Shown in pieces: positions 53,127-62,535 of a DNA stretch of 64,000 bases (its first letter is position 1; every line of letters begins with the position of its first letter). The notes beneath the pieces were generated by a model that saw nothing but the letters and a program-made list of their open reading frames with translations, was not told the origin of the DNA and did no database searches. Source of the stretch: Bacteroidota bacterium. GTDB lineage: Bacteria; Bacteroidota; Bacteroidia; Flavobacteriales; Flavobacteriaceae. The stretch is from assembly GCA_024279425.1 (NCBI GenBank), contig JAJRRO010000010.1, forward strand, positions 21,471-85,470, in the 5' to 3' direction. The position numbers and the translations under genes are program-made.

Positions 53127-54623
53127 ATGAAGTCAATCCTAATTCACATAGTATATGTAACCTGTACAGTTTTTGCGCTCCTATGGCATATTTCACCAAA
53201 TCCCGATTTAGGTATTTTTGAGGGAAATACTGATATTGGAAATGTAAAGCATGCGGGTTCGGTACAGTTTAATTCCAGTGAAAATACCTATACAATTTCT
53301 GGTAGTGGAACGAATATGTGGTTTGATACCGATGAATTTCATTTCGTCTGGAAAAAAATGTCCGGCGACATGTCTTTGGCTGCTAACATTGAATGGTTGA
53401 GTCAAGGATCGGACCCACATAGGAAAGCCTGCCTTGTTATAAGACAAACTTTAGAATCTAACTCGGCTTATGCAGATGTAGCAGTGCACGGGGATGGATT
53501 AACATCTATTCAATATAGAGAGGTTGCAGGAGCTATGACCAGAGAGGTGCAATCCAATATTTCAGCTCCGAAAAGAGTCCGGATAGAAAAAGAGAGGGAT
53601 TACATTTCAATGTCGGTTGCCTTCGAAAATGAGAATTTAAAATATTCCGGTGGTTCTTTTAAAATGCAATTTTCCGAACCCTATTATGTAGGTTTGGGGG
53701 TTTGCTCCCATAATAATGAGGTCGTCGAAACAGCAAAATTCTCAAATGTGGTAGTTGAAAGCATTCCGAAAAAACCAGACGCATTGAAGCAGATAGAAAG
53801 CACATTGGAGACAATAACCATATCTTCTTTTGATAGAAGAGTGGTATATCACACGAACAGTCATTTTGAGGCTCCCAATTGGTCTCCCGATGGAAAAGCA
53901 TTGATTTACAATAGTAAAGGATTACTATATAAAATACCTGTGGAAGGTGGAACACCAGAATTAATTCCGACTGATTTCGCCAAAAGAATAAATAACGATC
54001 ATGGCATTTCCCCTGATGGCACCCAAATGGTGATAAGTGACCAGACCGAAACAGGTAAATCCCTGATTTATTCCTTTCCGATTGAAGGCGGAATCCCTAA
54101 AAAAATAACTCCACTAGGTCCCTCCTACTGGCATGGATGGTCCCCTGACGGTAAAACGTTGGCCTATTGCGCAGAACGGAACGGGAATTATGACATTTAT
54201 ACCATTCCCTTAAAAGGCGGTGAAGAAATCAGATTGACCACTACCGAAGGACTTGATGATGGTCCTGACTATTCCCTTGATGGAAAATACATTTATTTTA
54301 ATTCGACCCGTACGGGGACCATGCAAATCTGGCGAATGAAAGTAGATGGCTCAGATCAGGAACAGATAACCACAGATAAGTACAATGACTGGTTTGCCCA
54401 CCCTTCACCAGATGGCAAATGGCTTGTTTATGTCACTTTTGGCACTGATGTACCTGCAGGTTCCCACCCTCCCAATAAAGATGTAATGCTGCGGCTTATG
54501 AATTTAGAAACAAAAGAAATTAAGGTAATGGCAAAGCTCTTTGGCGGGCAAGGAACCATCAATGTTCCTTCTTGGTCTCCAGATAGCCAGCGTATTGCCT
54601 TTGTCAGTTACCGTCTAAAATAA
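53127..54623 (+). CDS. Secreted TolB-like beta-propeller protein
   Basis: 498 residues from ATG 53127, which opens a signal peptide ([20 protein letters not shown]). Residues about 30-215 resemble a DUF1349-type concanavalin-like domain ([34 protein letters not shown]). Residues about 225-498 hold WD40-like PD40 repeats ([69 protein letters not shown]). It is probably a periplasmic glycan- or ligand-binding propeller. The TIM-barrel gene follows after 5 bp. Confidence 0.8.
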   Translation: MKSILIHIVYVTCTVFALLWHISPNPDLGIFEGNTDIGNVKHAGSVQFNSSENTYTISGSGTNMWFDTDEFHFVWKKMSGDMSLAANIEWLSQGSDPHRKACLVIRQTLESNSAYADVAVHGDGLTSIQYREVAGAMTREVQSNISAPKRVRIEKERDYISMSVAFENENLKYSGGSFKMQFSEPYYVGLGVCSHNNEVVETAKFSNVVVESIPKKPDALKQIESTLETITISSFDRRVVYHTNSHFEAPNWSPDGKALIYNSKGLLYKIPVEGGTPELIPTDFAKRINNDHGISPDGTQMVISDQTETGKSLIYSFPIEGGIPKKITPLGPSYWHGWSPDGKTLAYCAERNGNYDIYTIPLKGGEEIRLTTTEGLDDGPDYSLDGKYIYFNSTRTGTMQIWRMKVDGSDQEQITTDKYNDWFAHPSPDGKWLVYVTFGTDVPAGSHPPNKDVMLRLMNLETKEIKVMAKLFGGQGTINVPSWSPDSQRIAFVSYRLK

Positions 54624-54628
54624 AATAT

Positions 54629-55462
54629 ATGAAAACACGCAGAAAATTTTTGCTTCAATCAAGTGCCTTGACCTTAGGTACAGTGCTTATCCCCTCTATT
54701 ACATTAGCTAATAATGTTAGTCAGAAATTCGGAGTTCAACTGTATTCATTTAGAAACGAAATGGCCAAAGATGCTATTGGAACCTTAGAGCAAATAGCAG
54801 CCATAGGTATTAAGGAAATCGAAACGGCCCGAAGTAAAAAAGGACATTATTACGGACTCAGCCCCAAAGAAATGAAATCTGTCTGCGATGATTTGGGAAT
54901 GAATCTAAAAAGCGGACATGTTGGTCTGGATACGAACTGGCAACGAACAATGGACGAGGCCGTTGAATCTGGACAAGAGTATTTAATCTGTTCTTCAATG
55001 CCCTCAAGAGGGCAAACCGTTGACAACTATATGAAAGTTGCTGAAAAGTTCAATGAGGCCGGGGAAGCGTGTAAAAAGCTCGGACTTAAATTCGGGTACC
55101 ACAATCATGCCTATGAATTTGAATCTGAAAATAATCAGGTTCTGTATGATGTATTGTTAGACAACACTGATTCGAATTTTGTCCACATGGAACTTGACTT
55201 GGGTTGGGTCATTATGGGCGGTAAGGACCCTTTAGATTATTTTAAGGCATATCCCGGACGTTTCCCGCTTTGGCATCTTAAGGATATGGACATGGAGAAA
55301 AAAGAAAGTACCGAATTCGGTAAAGGAGGATTGGATATTGCCTTAATGATGCAGAACCAAAAAGCTTCTGGCGTAAAACATATTTTCATAGAACAGGAAG
55401 AATATGCCAATACTCCTTTGGAAAGCATGAAACACAATATGGCCTACTTAAAAAGGATATAG
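54629..55462 (+). CDS. Tat-exported sugar phosphate isomerase/epimerase-like TIM-barrel protein
   Basis: 277 residues. The start KTRRKFLLQSSALTLGTVLI is a twin-arginine signal. The barrel has GVQLYSFRNEM, FGYHNHAYEF (metal His), HMELDLGWVIMGG (Glu/Asp) and LWHLKDMD, with IEQEEY at the end. Second exported member of this family in the window (see 37514), but not closely similar to it. Likely a periplasmic sugar isomerase/epimerase or 3-keto-sugar enzyme. Between a propeller gene and an Nramp-like gene on the same strand. Confidence 0.85.
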   Translation: MKTRRKFLLQSSALTLGTVLIPSITLANNVSQKFGVQLYSFRNEMAKDAIGTLEQIAAIGIKEIETARSKKGHYYGLSPKEMKSVCDDLGMNLKSGHVGLDTNWQRTMDEAVESGQEYLICSSMPSRGQTVDNYMKVAEKFNEAGEACKKLGLKFGYHNHAYEFESENNQVLYDVLLDNTDSNFVHMELDLGWVIMGGKDPLDYFKAYPGRFPLWHLKDMDMEKKESTEFGKGGLDIALMMQNQKASGVKHIFIEQEEYANTPLESMKHNMAYLKRI

Positions 55463-55499
55463 CCAACCGCTATCTAACATCCTATAATGAACTTCGTCA

Positions 55500-56858
55500 A
55501 TGTCTGAAATCGTAGATCCCTATATTTTATCGCCCGATAAGATAAAATCACCTCCAACGACTTTTAGAGGACGTTTGAAATTTCTTGGACCCAGTTTTGT
55601 TCTCTCCGCTTCCATTGTAGGCTCGGGTGAATTGATTGCCACCACTACCTTGGGCGCAGAAGCAGGTTTCATTACATTTTGGGTCATTATCGTTAGTTGT
55701 CTAGTTAAAGTGGCTGTGCAATTGGAGTTTGGAAAGCATACCATTCTCACAGGGGAAACAGCCATGCAGGCTTTTAATAAGTTGCCGGGTCCCCGATTTG
55801 GTAAGGCAAAATGGACGGTTTGGACCGTTTTAGGCGTAATGATCATAAAATTATTGCAGGTAGGTGGTATTATAGGAGGTGTGGCCATCATTCTTAATAT
55901 TATATCCCCTCAAATAGGCATTCCATTTTTCGCCTTCGGTATTGCTGTAGTTGTTGCTTTAATGGTATACAAAGGGTACTACAACTTCATAGAGCGATTC
56001 TCTTTGGTTATGATTGGTTTTTTTACGCTATTCACTTTTGCTTCCCTATATTTTTTGAAGTTCACCTCCTATCAAATCTCATTGGAGGATATATGGAGCG
56101 GTCTGCAATTTAATCTACCTAAAGAAGCTGTGGTGGTGGCTTTTGGGGCCTTTGGAATTACAGGTGTGGGTGGAGATGAAATTATACATTACAACTATTG
56201 GTGTTTGGAAAAGGGTTATGCCACATTTGTAGGCGAAAATGACAACTCAGAAGAATGGCGCGATAGAGCAAATGGCTGGATTAGGGTTATGAAACTGGAT
56301 GCCATAGTCGCAATGTGCGTGTATACTTCTGTTACCGCAGCTTTTTATTTGCTGGGTGCAGCGGTCCTACATGCGCAAGGCAGCATTCCAGAAGGATATG
56401 CGATGATTGAAACCTTATCTGCAATGTACACAGAATCTTTAGGACCGCATGCCAAAACTGCATTTCTAATTGGGTCGTTCATCACTCTATTTTCTACTCT
56501 TTTTGCCGCTCTTGCTGCCTGGACAAGGCAGATTTCAGATATTTTTGGGCAGATAGGTTTCATTAATTTTAACGATTACCATGTGCGGAAAAGAACCGTG
56601 GCCATTCTTGCATGGATCATATCATTATTGTGGGCATTGGTATTTGTCTTTATAAAATTGCCTGTTTTGATGGTCATCACTGGTGGCATCATAGGCTCTT
56701 TCTTACTGTTTTTGGTCGTTTATGCAGTACTACATTTTAGATATGTAAGGCTAAATCCCTCATTTAAGCCTGGTACTTATTATGATGTTGTCTTATGGAT
56801 TAGTATCCTAAGTATTATAGCTGTTGGAGTGCTGGGTATTCTTAAATTTTTCGGTTAA
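55500..56858 (+). CDS. Nramp-related membrane carrier lacking the classical metal motifs
   Basis: 452 residues with about eleven helices and the overall Nramp (SLC11) plan. In metal-transporting Nramps helix 1 carries DPGN and helix 6 carries MPH. Here the corresponding parts read SIVGSGELIATT (GSGE at 41-44) and GVGGDEIIHYNYW (224-234), so the usual Mn/Fe ligands are absent. This puts it in the divergent Nramp-related branch, whose substrate is not established. It lies within a sugar/amino-acid catabolic run, 37 bp after the isomerase gene, hinting at an organic or non-manganese substrate. A simple 'Mn2+ transporter' label would be unsafe. Confidence 0.8.
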   Translation: MSEIVDPYILSPDKIKSPPTTFRGRLKFLGPSFVLSASIVGSGELIATTTLGAEAGFITFWVIIVSCLVKVAVQLEFGKHTILTGETAMQAFNKLPGPRFGKAKWTVWTVLGVMIIKLLQVGGIIGGVAIILNIISPQIGIPFFAFGIAVVVALMVYKGYYNFIERFSLVMIGFFTLFTFASLYFLKFTSYQISLEDIWSGLQFNLPKEAVVVAFGAFGITGVGGDEIIHYNYWCLEKGYATFVGENDNSEEWRDRANGWIRVMKLDAIVAMCVYTSVTAAFYLLGAAVLHAQGSIPEGYAMIETLSAMYTESLGPHAKTAFLIGSFITLFSTLFAALAAWTRQISDIFGQIGFINFNDYHVRKRTVAILAWIISLLWALVFVFIKLPVLMVITGGIIGSFLLFLVVYAVLHFRYVRLNPSFKPGTYYDVVLWISILSIIAVGVLGILKFFG

Positions 56859-56892
56859 AATATCAAACCATATAATGCCAATACATTGAATC

Positions 56893-58542
56893 ATGAAATT
56901 CAAAACAATACTATTTATATTCTTATCACTTGGTTTACTCTTCGGATGTTCTTCTTCGGAAACTTATGATGTACTCATTAAAAATGGGCAAATAATCGAT
57001 GGATCGGGTAAAACCTCCTTTATCGGTGATGTTGGCATAAATGCCGATACTATTGCATCTATAGGTAATCTTCAAAAAGCAAAGGGCATCCTGGAAATTG
57101 ATGCCAGAGGCCTATCGGTTGCCCCGGGATTCATTAATATGTTGAGCTGGGCCAATGTCTCCTTAATTGAAGATGGCCGATCTCAAGGTGATATTCGGCA
57201 GGGAGTAACATTGGAAGTATTAGGGGAAGGGCATTCCATGGGGCCTTTAAATGAGGAAATGAAAAGGGAAATGAAAGATGGTCAACAAAATATTACCTAC
57301 GACATTACATGGACCACGCTTGGTGAATATTTAGAGTTTCTTGAAAACAAGGGTGTTTCTACTAATATTGCCTCTTTTGTAGGGAACGGAACATTACGGG
57401 AATTCACCATGAAGTATGAAAATAGACCTCCTTCGAACGAGGAATTGGATACAATGAAGGAACTCACGCGTCAGGCAATGGAAGAAGGAGCGATTGGTAT
57501 GTCTTCTTCTTTGATATATGTTCCCAGTGGACACGCCAAAACCAATGAACTCATTGAACTTGCGAAGGTTGTAAAGGAATACGATGGTATGTATATTTCC
57601 CATATTCGGGACGAAGAGGGTGGTTTATTGGATGCGGTCAAGGAATTGATCACCATCAGTCAAGCAGCCAACATACGTTCAGAGATTTATCATTTTAAAG
57701 CCTCAGGAAATGAAAATTGGGATGTATTGGATAAAGCTATTCAATTGGTAGATAGTGCCCGGACCAAGGGCCTACCCATAACTACCGATATGTACATGTA
57801 CAATGCAAGTTCAACCGGTCTTAACGTGTTGCTTCCGGCATGGGCCAAGGAAGGTGGGCATAACGCAACTATAAAGTTGATACAGCAACCCAACAAAAGA
57901 AAAAAAATGATGCAAGAGGTAGGTTTTCATGTTCCACCAGAGAAAATCCTTCTTGTAGGTTTTAGAAACAAGGCCTTGAGAAACCTCATCGGAAAAACGC
58001 TGGCAGATGTTGCCCGAGAAAGAAACATCACCCCAGAAGAGGCAATAGTCGATCTTATTCTTGAAGACGATAGCAGAATACAAGTGGTGTATTTTTCCAT
58101 GTCCGAAGACAATATCAAAAAGAAATTGGCACTTCCATATATGTCCATTTGCTCAGATGCAGGTTCCTACACCAACGAGGGTGTTTTTTTAGAACAAAGC
58201 ACACACCCTAGAGCCTATGGTTCATTTGCCAGATTGTTGGGTAAATATGTTCGAGAAGAAAAGGTAATAGCATTGGAAGATGCGATTTACAAACTGACCG
58301 CTCTACCGGCAACAAATATGAAACTCAAAAAACGAGGTACTTTAAAAGAAGGTTTTTATGCAGACATCACTGTATTTGATGCAGATGAAATCCAAGATAT
58401 TGCTACTTTTGAGAAACCCCACCAATATGCAATAGGCATGAAACATGTATTTGTAAACGGAACACAGGTTTTAAAAAACGGAGAACATACAGGGGCATTT
58501 CCGGGTAAAGTGGTTCGCGGTCCTGGATGGAAAAGAAAATAA
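56893..58542 (+). CDS. D-aminoacylase-like amidohydrolase lipoprotein, atypical active site
   Basis: 549 residues with lipobox LLFGC (Cys19). Overall sequence matches N-acyl-D-amino-acid deacylases: VLIKNGQIIDGSGK, GAIGMSSSLIYVPSGHA, YISHIRDEEGG, EIYHFKASG, DAGSYTNEG, RGTLKEGFYADITVFD. However the usual HxH metal motif after 'APGFID' reads APGFINMLSWAN (77-88), and the metal-bridging Cys of 'VGNCG' is replaced by LGEGHSMGP (110-118). Two later His and the Asp remain. It belongs to a variant clade with one metal site at most. Substrate uncertain. Confidence 0.8.
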   Translation: MKFKTILFIFLSLGLLFGCSSSETYDVLIKNGQIIDGSGKTSFIGDVGINADTIASIGNLQKAKGILEIDARGLSVAPGFINMLSWANVSLIEDGRSQGDIRQGVTLEVLGEGHSMGPLNEEMKREMKDGQQNITYDITWTTLGEYLEFLENKGVSTNIASFVGNGTLREFTMKYENRPPSNEELDTMKELTRQAMEEGAIGMSSSLIYVPSGHAKTNELIELAKVVKEYDGMYISHIRDEEGGLLDAVKELITISQAANIRSEIYHFKASGNENWDVLDKAIQLVDSARTKGLPITTDMYMYNASSTGLNVLLPAWAKEGGHNATIKLIQQPNKRKKMMQEVGFHVPPEKILLVGFRNKALRNLIGKTLADVARERNITPEEAIVDLILEDDSRIQVVYFSMSEDNIKKKLALPYMSICSDAGSYTNEGVFLEQSTHPRAYGSFARLLGKYVREEKVIALEDAIYKLTALPATNMKLKKRGTLKEGFYADITVFDADEIQDIATFEKPHQYAIGMKHVFVNGTQVLKNGEHTGAFPGKVVRGPGWKRK

Positions 58543-58563
58543 CAACTTTAAAAACATACACCA

Positions 58564-59472
58564 ATGAAATCAACTTTTAAACAAAGTATCCTCTCGCTAA
58601 TAGTACTCATTTCCATACTTGCCTTTTCCTGTAAGGCCCAGGAAGACCCCATTGTGGCCGAGGGAGCTCAGGTTACCTTGGTTGCTGCCGACTATGAATT
58701 TACAGAAGGGCCAGCTGTAGATACAAACGGAAATGTGTTCTTCACCGATCAGCCCAATGATAAGATAATCAAATGGTCTGCCGATGATAATACGGTTTCC
58801 GTTTATATGGAACCCTCAGGACGGGCCAACGGATTATATTTTGACCACGATGGTAACCTTTTGGCCTGTGCCGATGAAAAATTCCAACTTTGGAAAATCG
58901 ATTCGAACAAAAATGTTACGGTTCTAATCGATGATTTTAAAGGCAAAAAACTTAATGGCCCCAATGATCTTTGGGTCGATGCAAAAGGCGGTATTTATTT
59001 TACCGACCCTTACTACCAACGCCCGTACTGGGAACGTACCCAAGGTGATATTGAAAAACGGAATGTGTATTACCTAACACCGGACATGAACGATATAATC
59101 ATGGTGGCCGATGACCTCGTACAACCCAATGGAATTATTGGAAGCCCAGATGGTAAAACGTTGTACGTTGCCGATATTGGTGACAAAAAAACCTATTCTT
59201 TTACAATTAATGCAGATGCAAGTCTGACCGATCGAACCATTTTTACGGAAATGGGCTCGGATGGTATGACCTTGGATAACAGAGGTAACCTCTACCTTAC
59301 CGGAAATGGAGTGACCGTTTTTAGCAAACAAGGAGAGCAAATACATCACATACCCATCGATCAAAAATGGACGGCCAATGTAACTTTTGGCGGAAAAAAT
59401 CAAAGCAAGTTATTCATCACCGCGATGAATTCTGTATACACTCTTGATATGAATGTCAATGGAGTGCGTTAG
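58564..59472 (+). CDS. SMP-30/gluconolactonase family lipoprotein
   Basis: 302 residues with lipobox AFSC (Cys23). A six-bladed propeller with the metal-binding residues of the family: FTEGPAVDTNGNVFFTD (Glu), KLNGPNDLWVDAKGGIYFTDP (Asn) and VADDLVQPNGIIGSPDGKTLYVADI (Asn/Asp). It hydrolyses sugar-acid lactones such as gluconolactone, in the periplasm here. It starts 21 bp after the deacylase-like gene. Lactones are the expected product of sugar oxidation by exported oxidoreductases. Confidence 0.86.
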   Translation: MKSTFKQSILSLIVLISILAFSCKAQEDPIVAEGAQVTLVAADYEFTEGPAVDTNGNVFFTDQPNDKIIKWSADDNTVSVYMEPSGRANGLYFDHDGNLLACADEKFQLWKIDSNKNVTVLIDDFKGKKLNGPNDLWVDAKGGIYFTDPYYQRPYWERTQGDIEKRNVYYLTPDMNDIIMVADDLVQPNGIIGSPDGKTLYVADIGDKKTYSFTINADASLTDRTIFTEMGSDGMTLDNRGNLYLTGNGVTVFSKQGEQIHHIPIDQKWTANVTFGGKNQSKLFITAMNSVYTLDMNVNGVR

Positions 59473-59524
59473 TAAAACTCCGCAGGAACACTTTTAGGTC
59501 GGTAGCGTTGCCTTTTTTCTTAAC

Positions 59525-59690
59525 TTAGGATCTGTAAAAAAATAAGGTTAACAGAATCAACACAGGAATTTTGTTCTTGTTTTAGGCAAAAAATCTAAGC
59601 ATAGCCTTGGCTACGGTTCTATTTTTTAACGAAGAACAAGGGCAAAATAACAAGTTAAAATGTAAAAGTTATTTCTTTACAGATCCTTAA
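59525..59690. repeat. MITE-like palindromic element, about 166 bp
   Basis: Inverted ends: 59527-59545 (AGGATCTGTAAAAAAATAA) pairs with 59669-59687 at 18 of 19 positions. Internal arms also pair in order: TTGTTCTT with AAGAACAA, AAAAAAT with ATTTTTT, TAGCC with GGCTA. The whole element can therefore form one long hairpin. The centre, GCATAGCCTTGGCTAC, resembles that of the element at 14448. No coding capacity. Confidence 0.65.
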
Positions 59691-59712
59691 CACACAAATC
59701 ATTTTTGTCGGC

Positions 59713-60186
59713 ATGGCCAAATACAGATTGAATATCAATACTAAGAAGTTGGATGTTGAAGTAGACGAAGGCACTTCCTTGCTCTGGGTTTTGCGGGAAC
59801 ACCTAGGTCTTACGGGCACAAAATTTGGATGTGGTATCTCACAATGTGGGGCATGTACCATTCATGTTGACGGTCAACCCATGCGATCATGTCTGCTTCC
59901 TGTTGATGATTTTGTGAACGGGCAAAAAATAACAACGATTGAAGGATTGTCAGAGGGTGGTAACCATCCAGTGCAAAAAGCTTGGATTGAGGCCCAAGCA
60001 CCACAATGTGGTTATTGCCAATCCGGGCAAATTATGCAGGCAGTAGCATTGCTTGAGGAAAATCCAAATCCCACTCGTGAGGAAATCAAGGTCTATATGA
60101 ATGGAAATCTGTGCCGTTGTGGGACCTACATGCGAATTTTAGATGCCATTGAACTGGCGTCTAAAAACATCACCGAGAGTGTCTAA
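59713..60186 (+). CDS. (2Fe-2S) subunit of a molybdenum hydroxylase (IorA-like)
   Basis: 157 residues with two [2Fe-2S] clusters: plant-type Cys40, Cys45, Cys48, Cys60 (FGCGISQCGAC), and the second-cluster Cys99, Cys102, Cys134, Cys136 (PQCGYCQSGQ, NLCRCGTYMR). It passes electrons from the molybdenum site of the large subunit encoded next. It has no export signal of its own although the partner has a Tat signal, so it probably crosses the membrane as a folded complex. The stop codon lies inside the left end of a palindromic repeat (60180-60300). Confidence 0.9.
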   Translation: MAKYRLNINTKKLDVEVDEGTSLLWVLREHLGLTGTKFGCGISQCGACTIHVDGQPMRSCLLPVDDFVNGQKITTIEGLSEGGNHPVQKAWIEAQAPQCGYCQSGQIMQAVALLEENPNPTREEIKVYMNGNLCRCGTYMRILDAIELASKNITESV

Positions 60187-60300
60187 AAAGTACAAGGGTC
60201 ATTATATTGTCAGGTTGAGCGCAGTCGAAACCTATTGTCTTTCAGAAAGATGAAGTTCTCGACTCCGCTCGAACTGACAGAAAGAGTTATTTTTTAGACA
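60180..60300. repeat. Palindromic repeat element, about 121 bp
   Basis: Outer ends TGTCTAAAAA (60180-60189) and TTTTTAGACA (60291-60300) are perfect inverse copies. An inner palindrome pairs 60209-60230 (GTCAGGTTGAGCGCAGTCGA) with 60257-60278 (CTCGACTCCGCTCGAACTGA). This inner unit resembles a repeat I recall as frequent in Flavobacteriaceae genomes. The left end overlaps and ends the (2Fe-2S) gene. Confidence 0.7.
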
Positions 60301-60321
60301 GCCTCCTTAAAAGCACTAAAA

Positions 60322-62496
60322 ATGAACGTTGATAGATCAATTAGTCGTAGGAAATTCTTAAAATCATCGAGTGGTGCTATGCTTTTTATTGGTGCTTCTG
60401 GCCTGCTACCCATGGTTGTTTCCTGTACTAACGAAAAAGAAATTCAAAAGCAACTGAAAAAGCATCAGCTAACAGCTTGGGTACAAATTTCTGAAGATGG
60501 TCATATAACCATTTATAATCCAGCAGCTGAAATGGGCCAAGGGTCTATGACCGCTCTGCCTGTATTATTTGCTGAAGAAATGGATGCCGATTGGTCCATG
60601 GTAAGTGTAGAATTTTCTCCCCAAGAAGCATCTGTTTATGGATCGATAGCTTGGAACCCAAACACAAAGGTCCTGATTACTGCAGGAAGTCGTGCGACCA
60701 AGGGGTATTATCCCGTAATGAGAAAGGCCGGGGCACAAGCGCGCTATGCACTTATGCATACTGCGGCAATGCATTGGGCCGTTCCCAGAACCGAATTGGC
60801 CACCGATCAAGGGTTTGTTATTCACGAGAAAGAGGGTGAAAAAATTTCATATGGCGCTTTGGTACCGTTCCTTGAAATACCTGAAAACATACCGGATTTT
60901 ACCGAAGAGCAACTAAAGGATCCTGAAAAGTACAGACTTGTAGGGAAGCATATGCCGCGCGTAGAAATTCCTTCAAAAGTAGATGGTAGCGCAAAATTTG
61001 CCATTGATATCCGGCTGCCCAATATGGTCTATGGGGTATTGGAAAGAGGCAACCTTCATGGTGCCAAACCGACTTTGCAGAACAAGGCTGATATTCTAGT
61101 TTTGGATGGTGTTTTAAAAGTAGTCCCGTTTAATTATGCTGTCGGTATAGTAGCATCCACGTTGGAACAAGCCTTGGCCGCCAAGAAACAATTAAAAATT
61201 GATTGGAGCGATGCTCCTCCCACTGGCTTTAATTCTCAAGAAGCTTATATAGATTATGGAAAAATAGCTTCAAAAAGCGCAAAAGGAAAAATTATATTTG
61301 ATATTGGAAATGTTCAAAAGGCATGGAAATCTGCATCCAAAACCTACAGTATAGACTTTAAGAATGACTATGTATATCACGCTCAAATGGAACCGCTTAA
61401 TTCAGTCGTTAAGGTTGCTGAAGACCTACAAAGCGCTGAGGTATGGGTAGGAAGCCAACAAGGTGGTGATGGAAAAGTAGGAGTGCCCCAGGCCTTGGGA
61501 ATACCTGCAAACAAAGTAAATGTTCATTTACAGTATTTGGGAGGTGGCTTTGGGAGAAGATCCATGACCGATTTCGTTACTGAATGCGCGCTTCTTGCCA
61601 AAGAGATGGCCCCTCTTCCTGTAAAATTAATATGGACCCGGGAAGATGATGTTACCTATGGTGCGTATCGCCCATTGACTCTGCAACGGCTAAAGGCCAG
61701 TACCGATCAGAAAGGGCGAATTAGCGGGTTCTCGCATTGTGTGGTAGGTGACGGAGGCAATTTAGCGGCCAGTGGTATTTGGAATGATTACTATGATATT
61801 CCCAACCAGTTTGCTGAATGGCGGGAAACATCACATGGCATTCGATTAAAACATTGGCGCTCTGTAGGCCACGCTCCAAATAAGTTTGCCATTGAGTGTA
61901 TGCTCGATGAAATAGCTATGGACCACGGAGTAGACCCCGTTGCGTTAAGAAGAAAGCTAATGGTCAAAGCTCCAAGGGCTCTTGCAACGCTGGAAAAGGC
62001 AGCCGAAATCTCCAAATGGGATGAAACAAGCATAGAAGGCCGTGCCAAAGGCGTCGCTTTTCTGCAACGAAGCGGCACATTAAGTACAGGTATTTGTGAA
62101 ATATCGGTCAATAGACAAACTGGCAAAATTAAAGTACATCATTTCTGGAGTGCTCTCGATGCTGGTGTTGTGGTACAACCAGACAATGTGAAGGCCCAAA
62201 TGGAAGGTGGTATCTTAATGGGTATGGGCAGTGTGCTTAAGGAACAAATCACAATAGTTGATGGAAGGATACAACAATCCAATTATCATGATTATCAATT
62301 GCTTCGGATGGAAGACATTCCTGAAAGTGTTGAAACAGTCATCATCGAATCTACAGAATCACCACAGGGGGTCGGAGAATCCGGGACACCACTAGTGGCC
62401 GGAGCCATTGCCAATGCCTTTTTTAGCCTAACAGGTAAGCGATTACGACATTTGCCATTTACCCCAGACCGAGTATTGGAGGTTTTGAATAGTTAG
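60322..62496 (+). CDS. Molybdopterin-binding large subunit, xanthine dehydrogenase family (IorB-like)
   Basis: 724 residues. N-terminus SISRRKFLKSSSGAMLFIGA is a twin-arginine signal, ending in a lipobox-like LLPMVVSC (Cys36), so it may be a Tat-exported lipoprotein. The molybdopterin region has EMGQGSMTALP, GSQQGGDGKVGVPQALG, LGGGFGRRSMTDF and QGVGESGTPLVAGA (catalytic Glu in GES). This is the two-subunit isoquinoline 1-oxidoreductase type without a flavin subunit, usually paired with a cytochrome, none of which is adjacent. It hydroxylates an aldehyde or N-heterocycle; substrate unknown. Confidence 0.88.
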   Translation: MNVDRSISRRKFLKSSSGAMLFIGASGLLPMVVSCTNEKEIQKQLKKHQLTAWVQISEDGHITIYNPAAEMGQGSMTALPVLFAEEMDADWSMVSVEFSPQEASVYGSIAWNPNTKVLITAGSRATKGYYPVMRKAGAQARYALMHTAAMHWAVPRTELATDQGFVIHEKEGEKISYGALVPFLEIPENIPDFTEEQLKDPEKYRLVGKHMPRVEIPSKVDGSAKFAIDIRLPNMVYGVLERGNLHGAKPTLQNKADILVLDGVLKVVPFNYAVGIVASTLEQALAAKKQLKIDWSDAPPTGFNSQEAYIDYGKIASKSAKGKIIFDIGNVQKAWKSASKTYSIDFKNDYVYHAQMEPLNSVVKVAEDLQSAEVWVGSQQGGDGKVGVPQALGIPANKVNVHLQYLGGGFGRRSMTDFVTECALLAKEMAPLPVKLIWTREDDVTYGAYRPLTLQRLKASTDQKGRISGFSHCVVGDGGNLAASGIWNDYYDIPNQFAEWRETSHGIRLKHWRSVGHAPNKFAIECMLDEIAMDHGVDPVALRRKLMVKAPRALATLEKAAEISKWDETSIEGRAKGVAFLQRSGTLSTGICEISVNRQTGKIKVHHFWSALDAGVVVQPDNVKAQMEGGILMGMGSVLKEQITIVDGRIQQSNYHDYQLLRMEDIPESVETVIIESTESPQGVGESGTPLVAGAIANAFFSLTGKRLRHLPFTPDRVLEVLNS

Positions 62497-62535
62497 GCCA
62501 ATAGGCGCTGATTCCATATTTTTTAGTTTTTTTAA

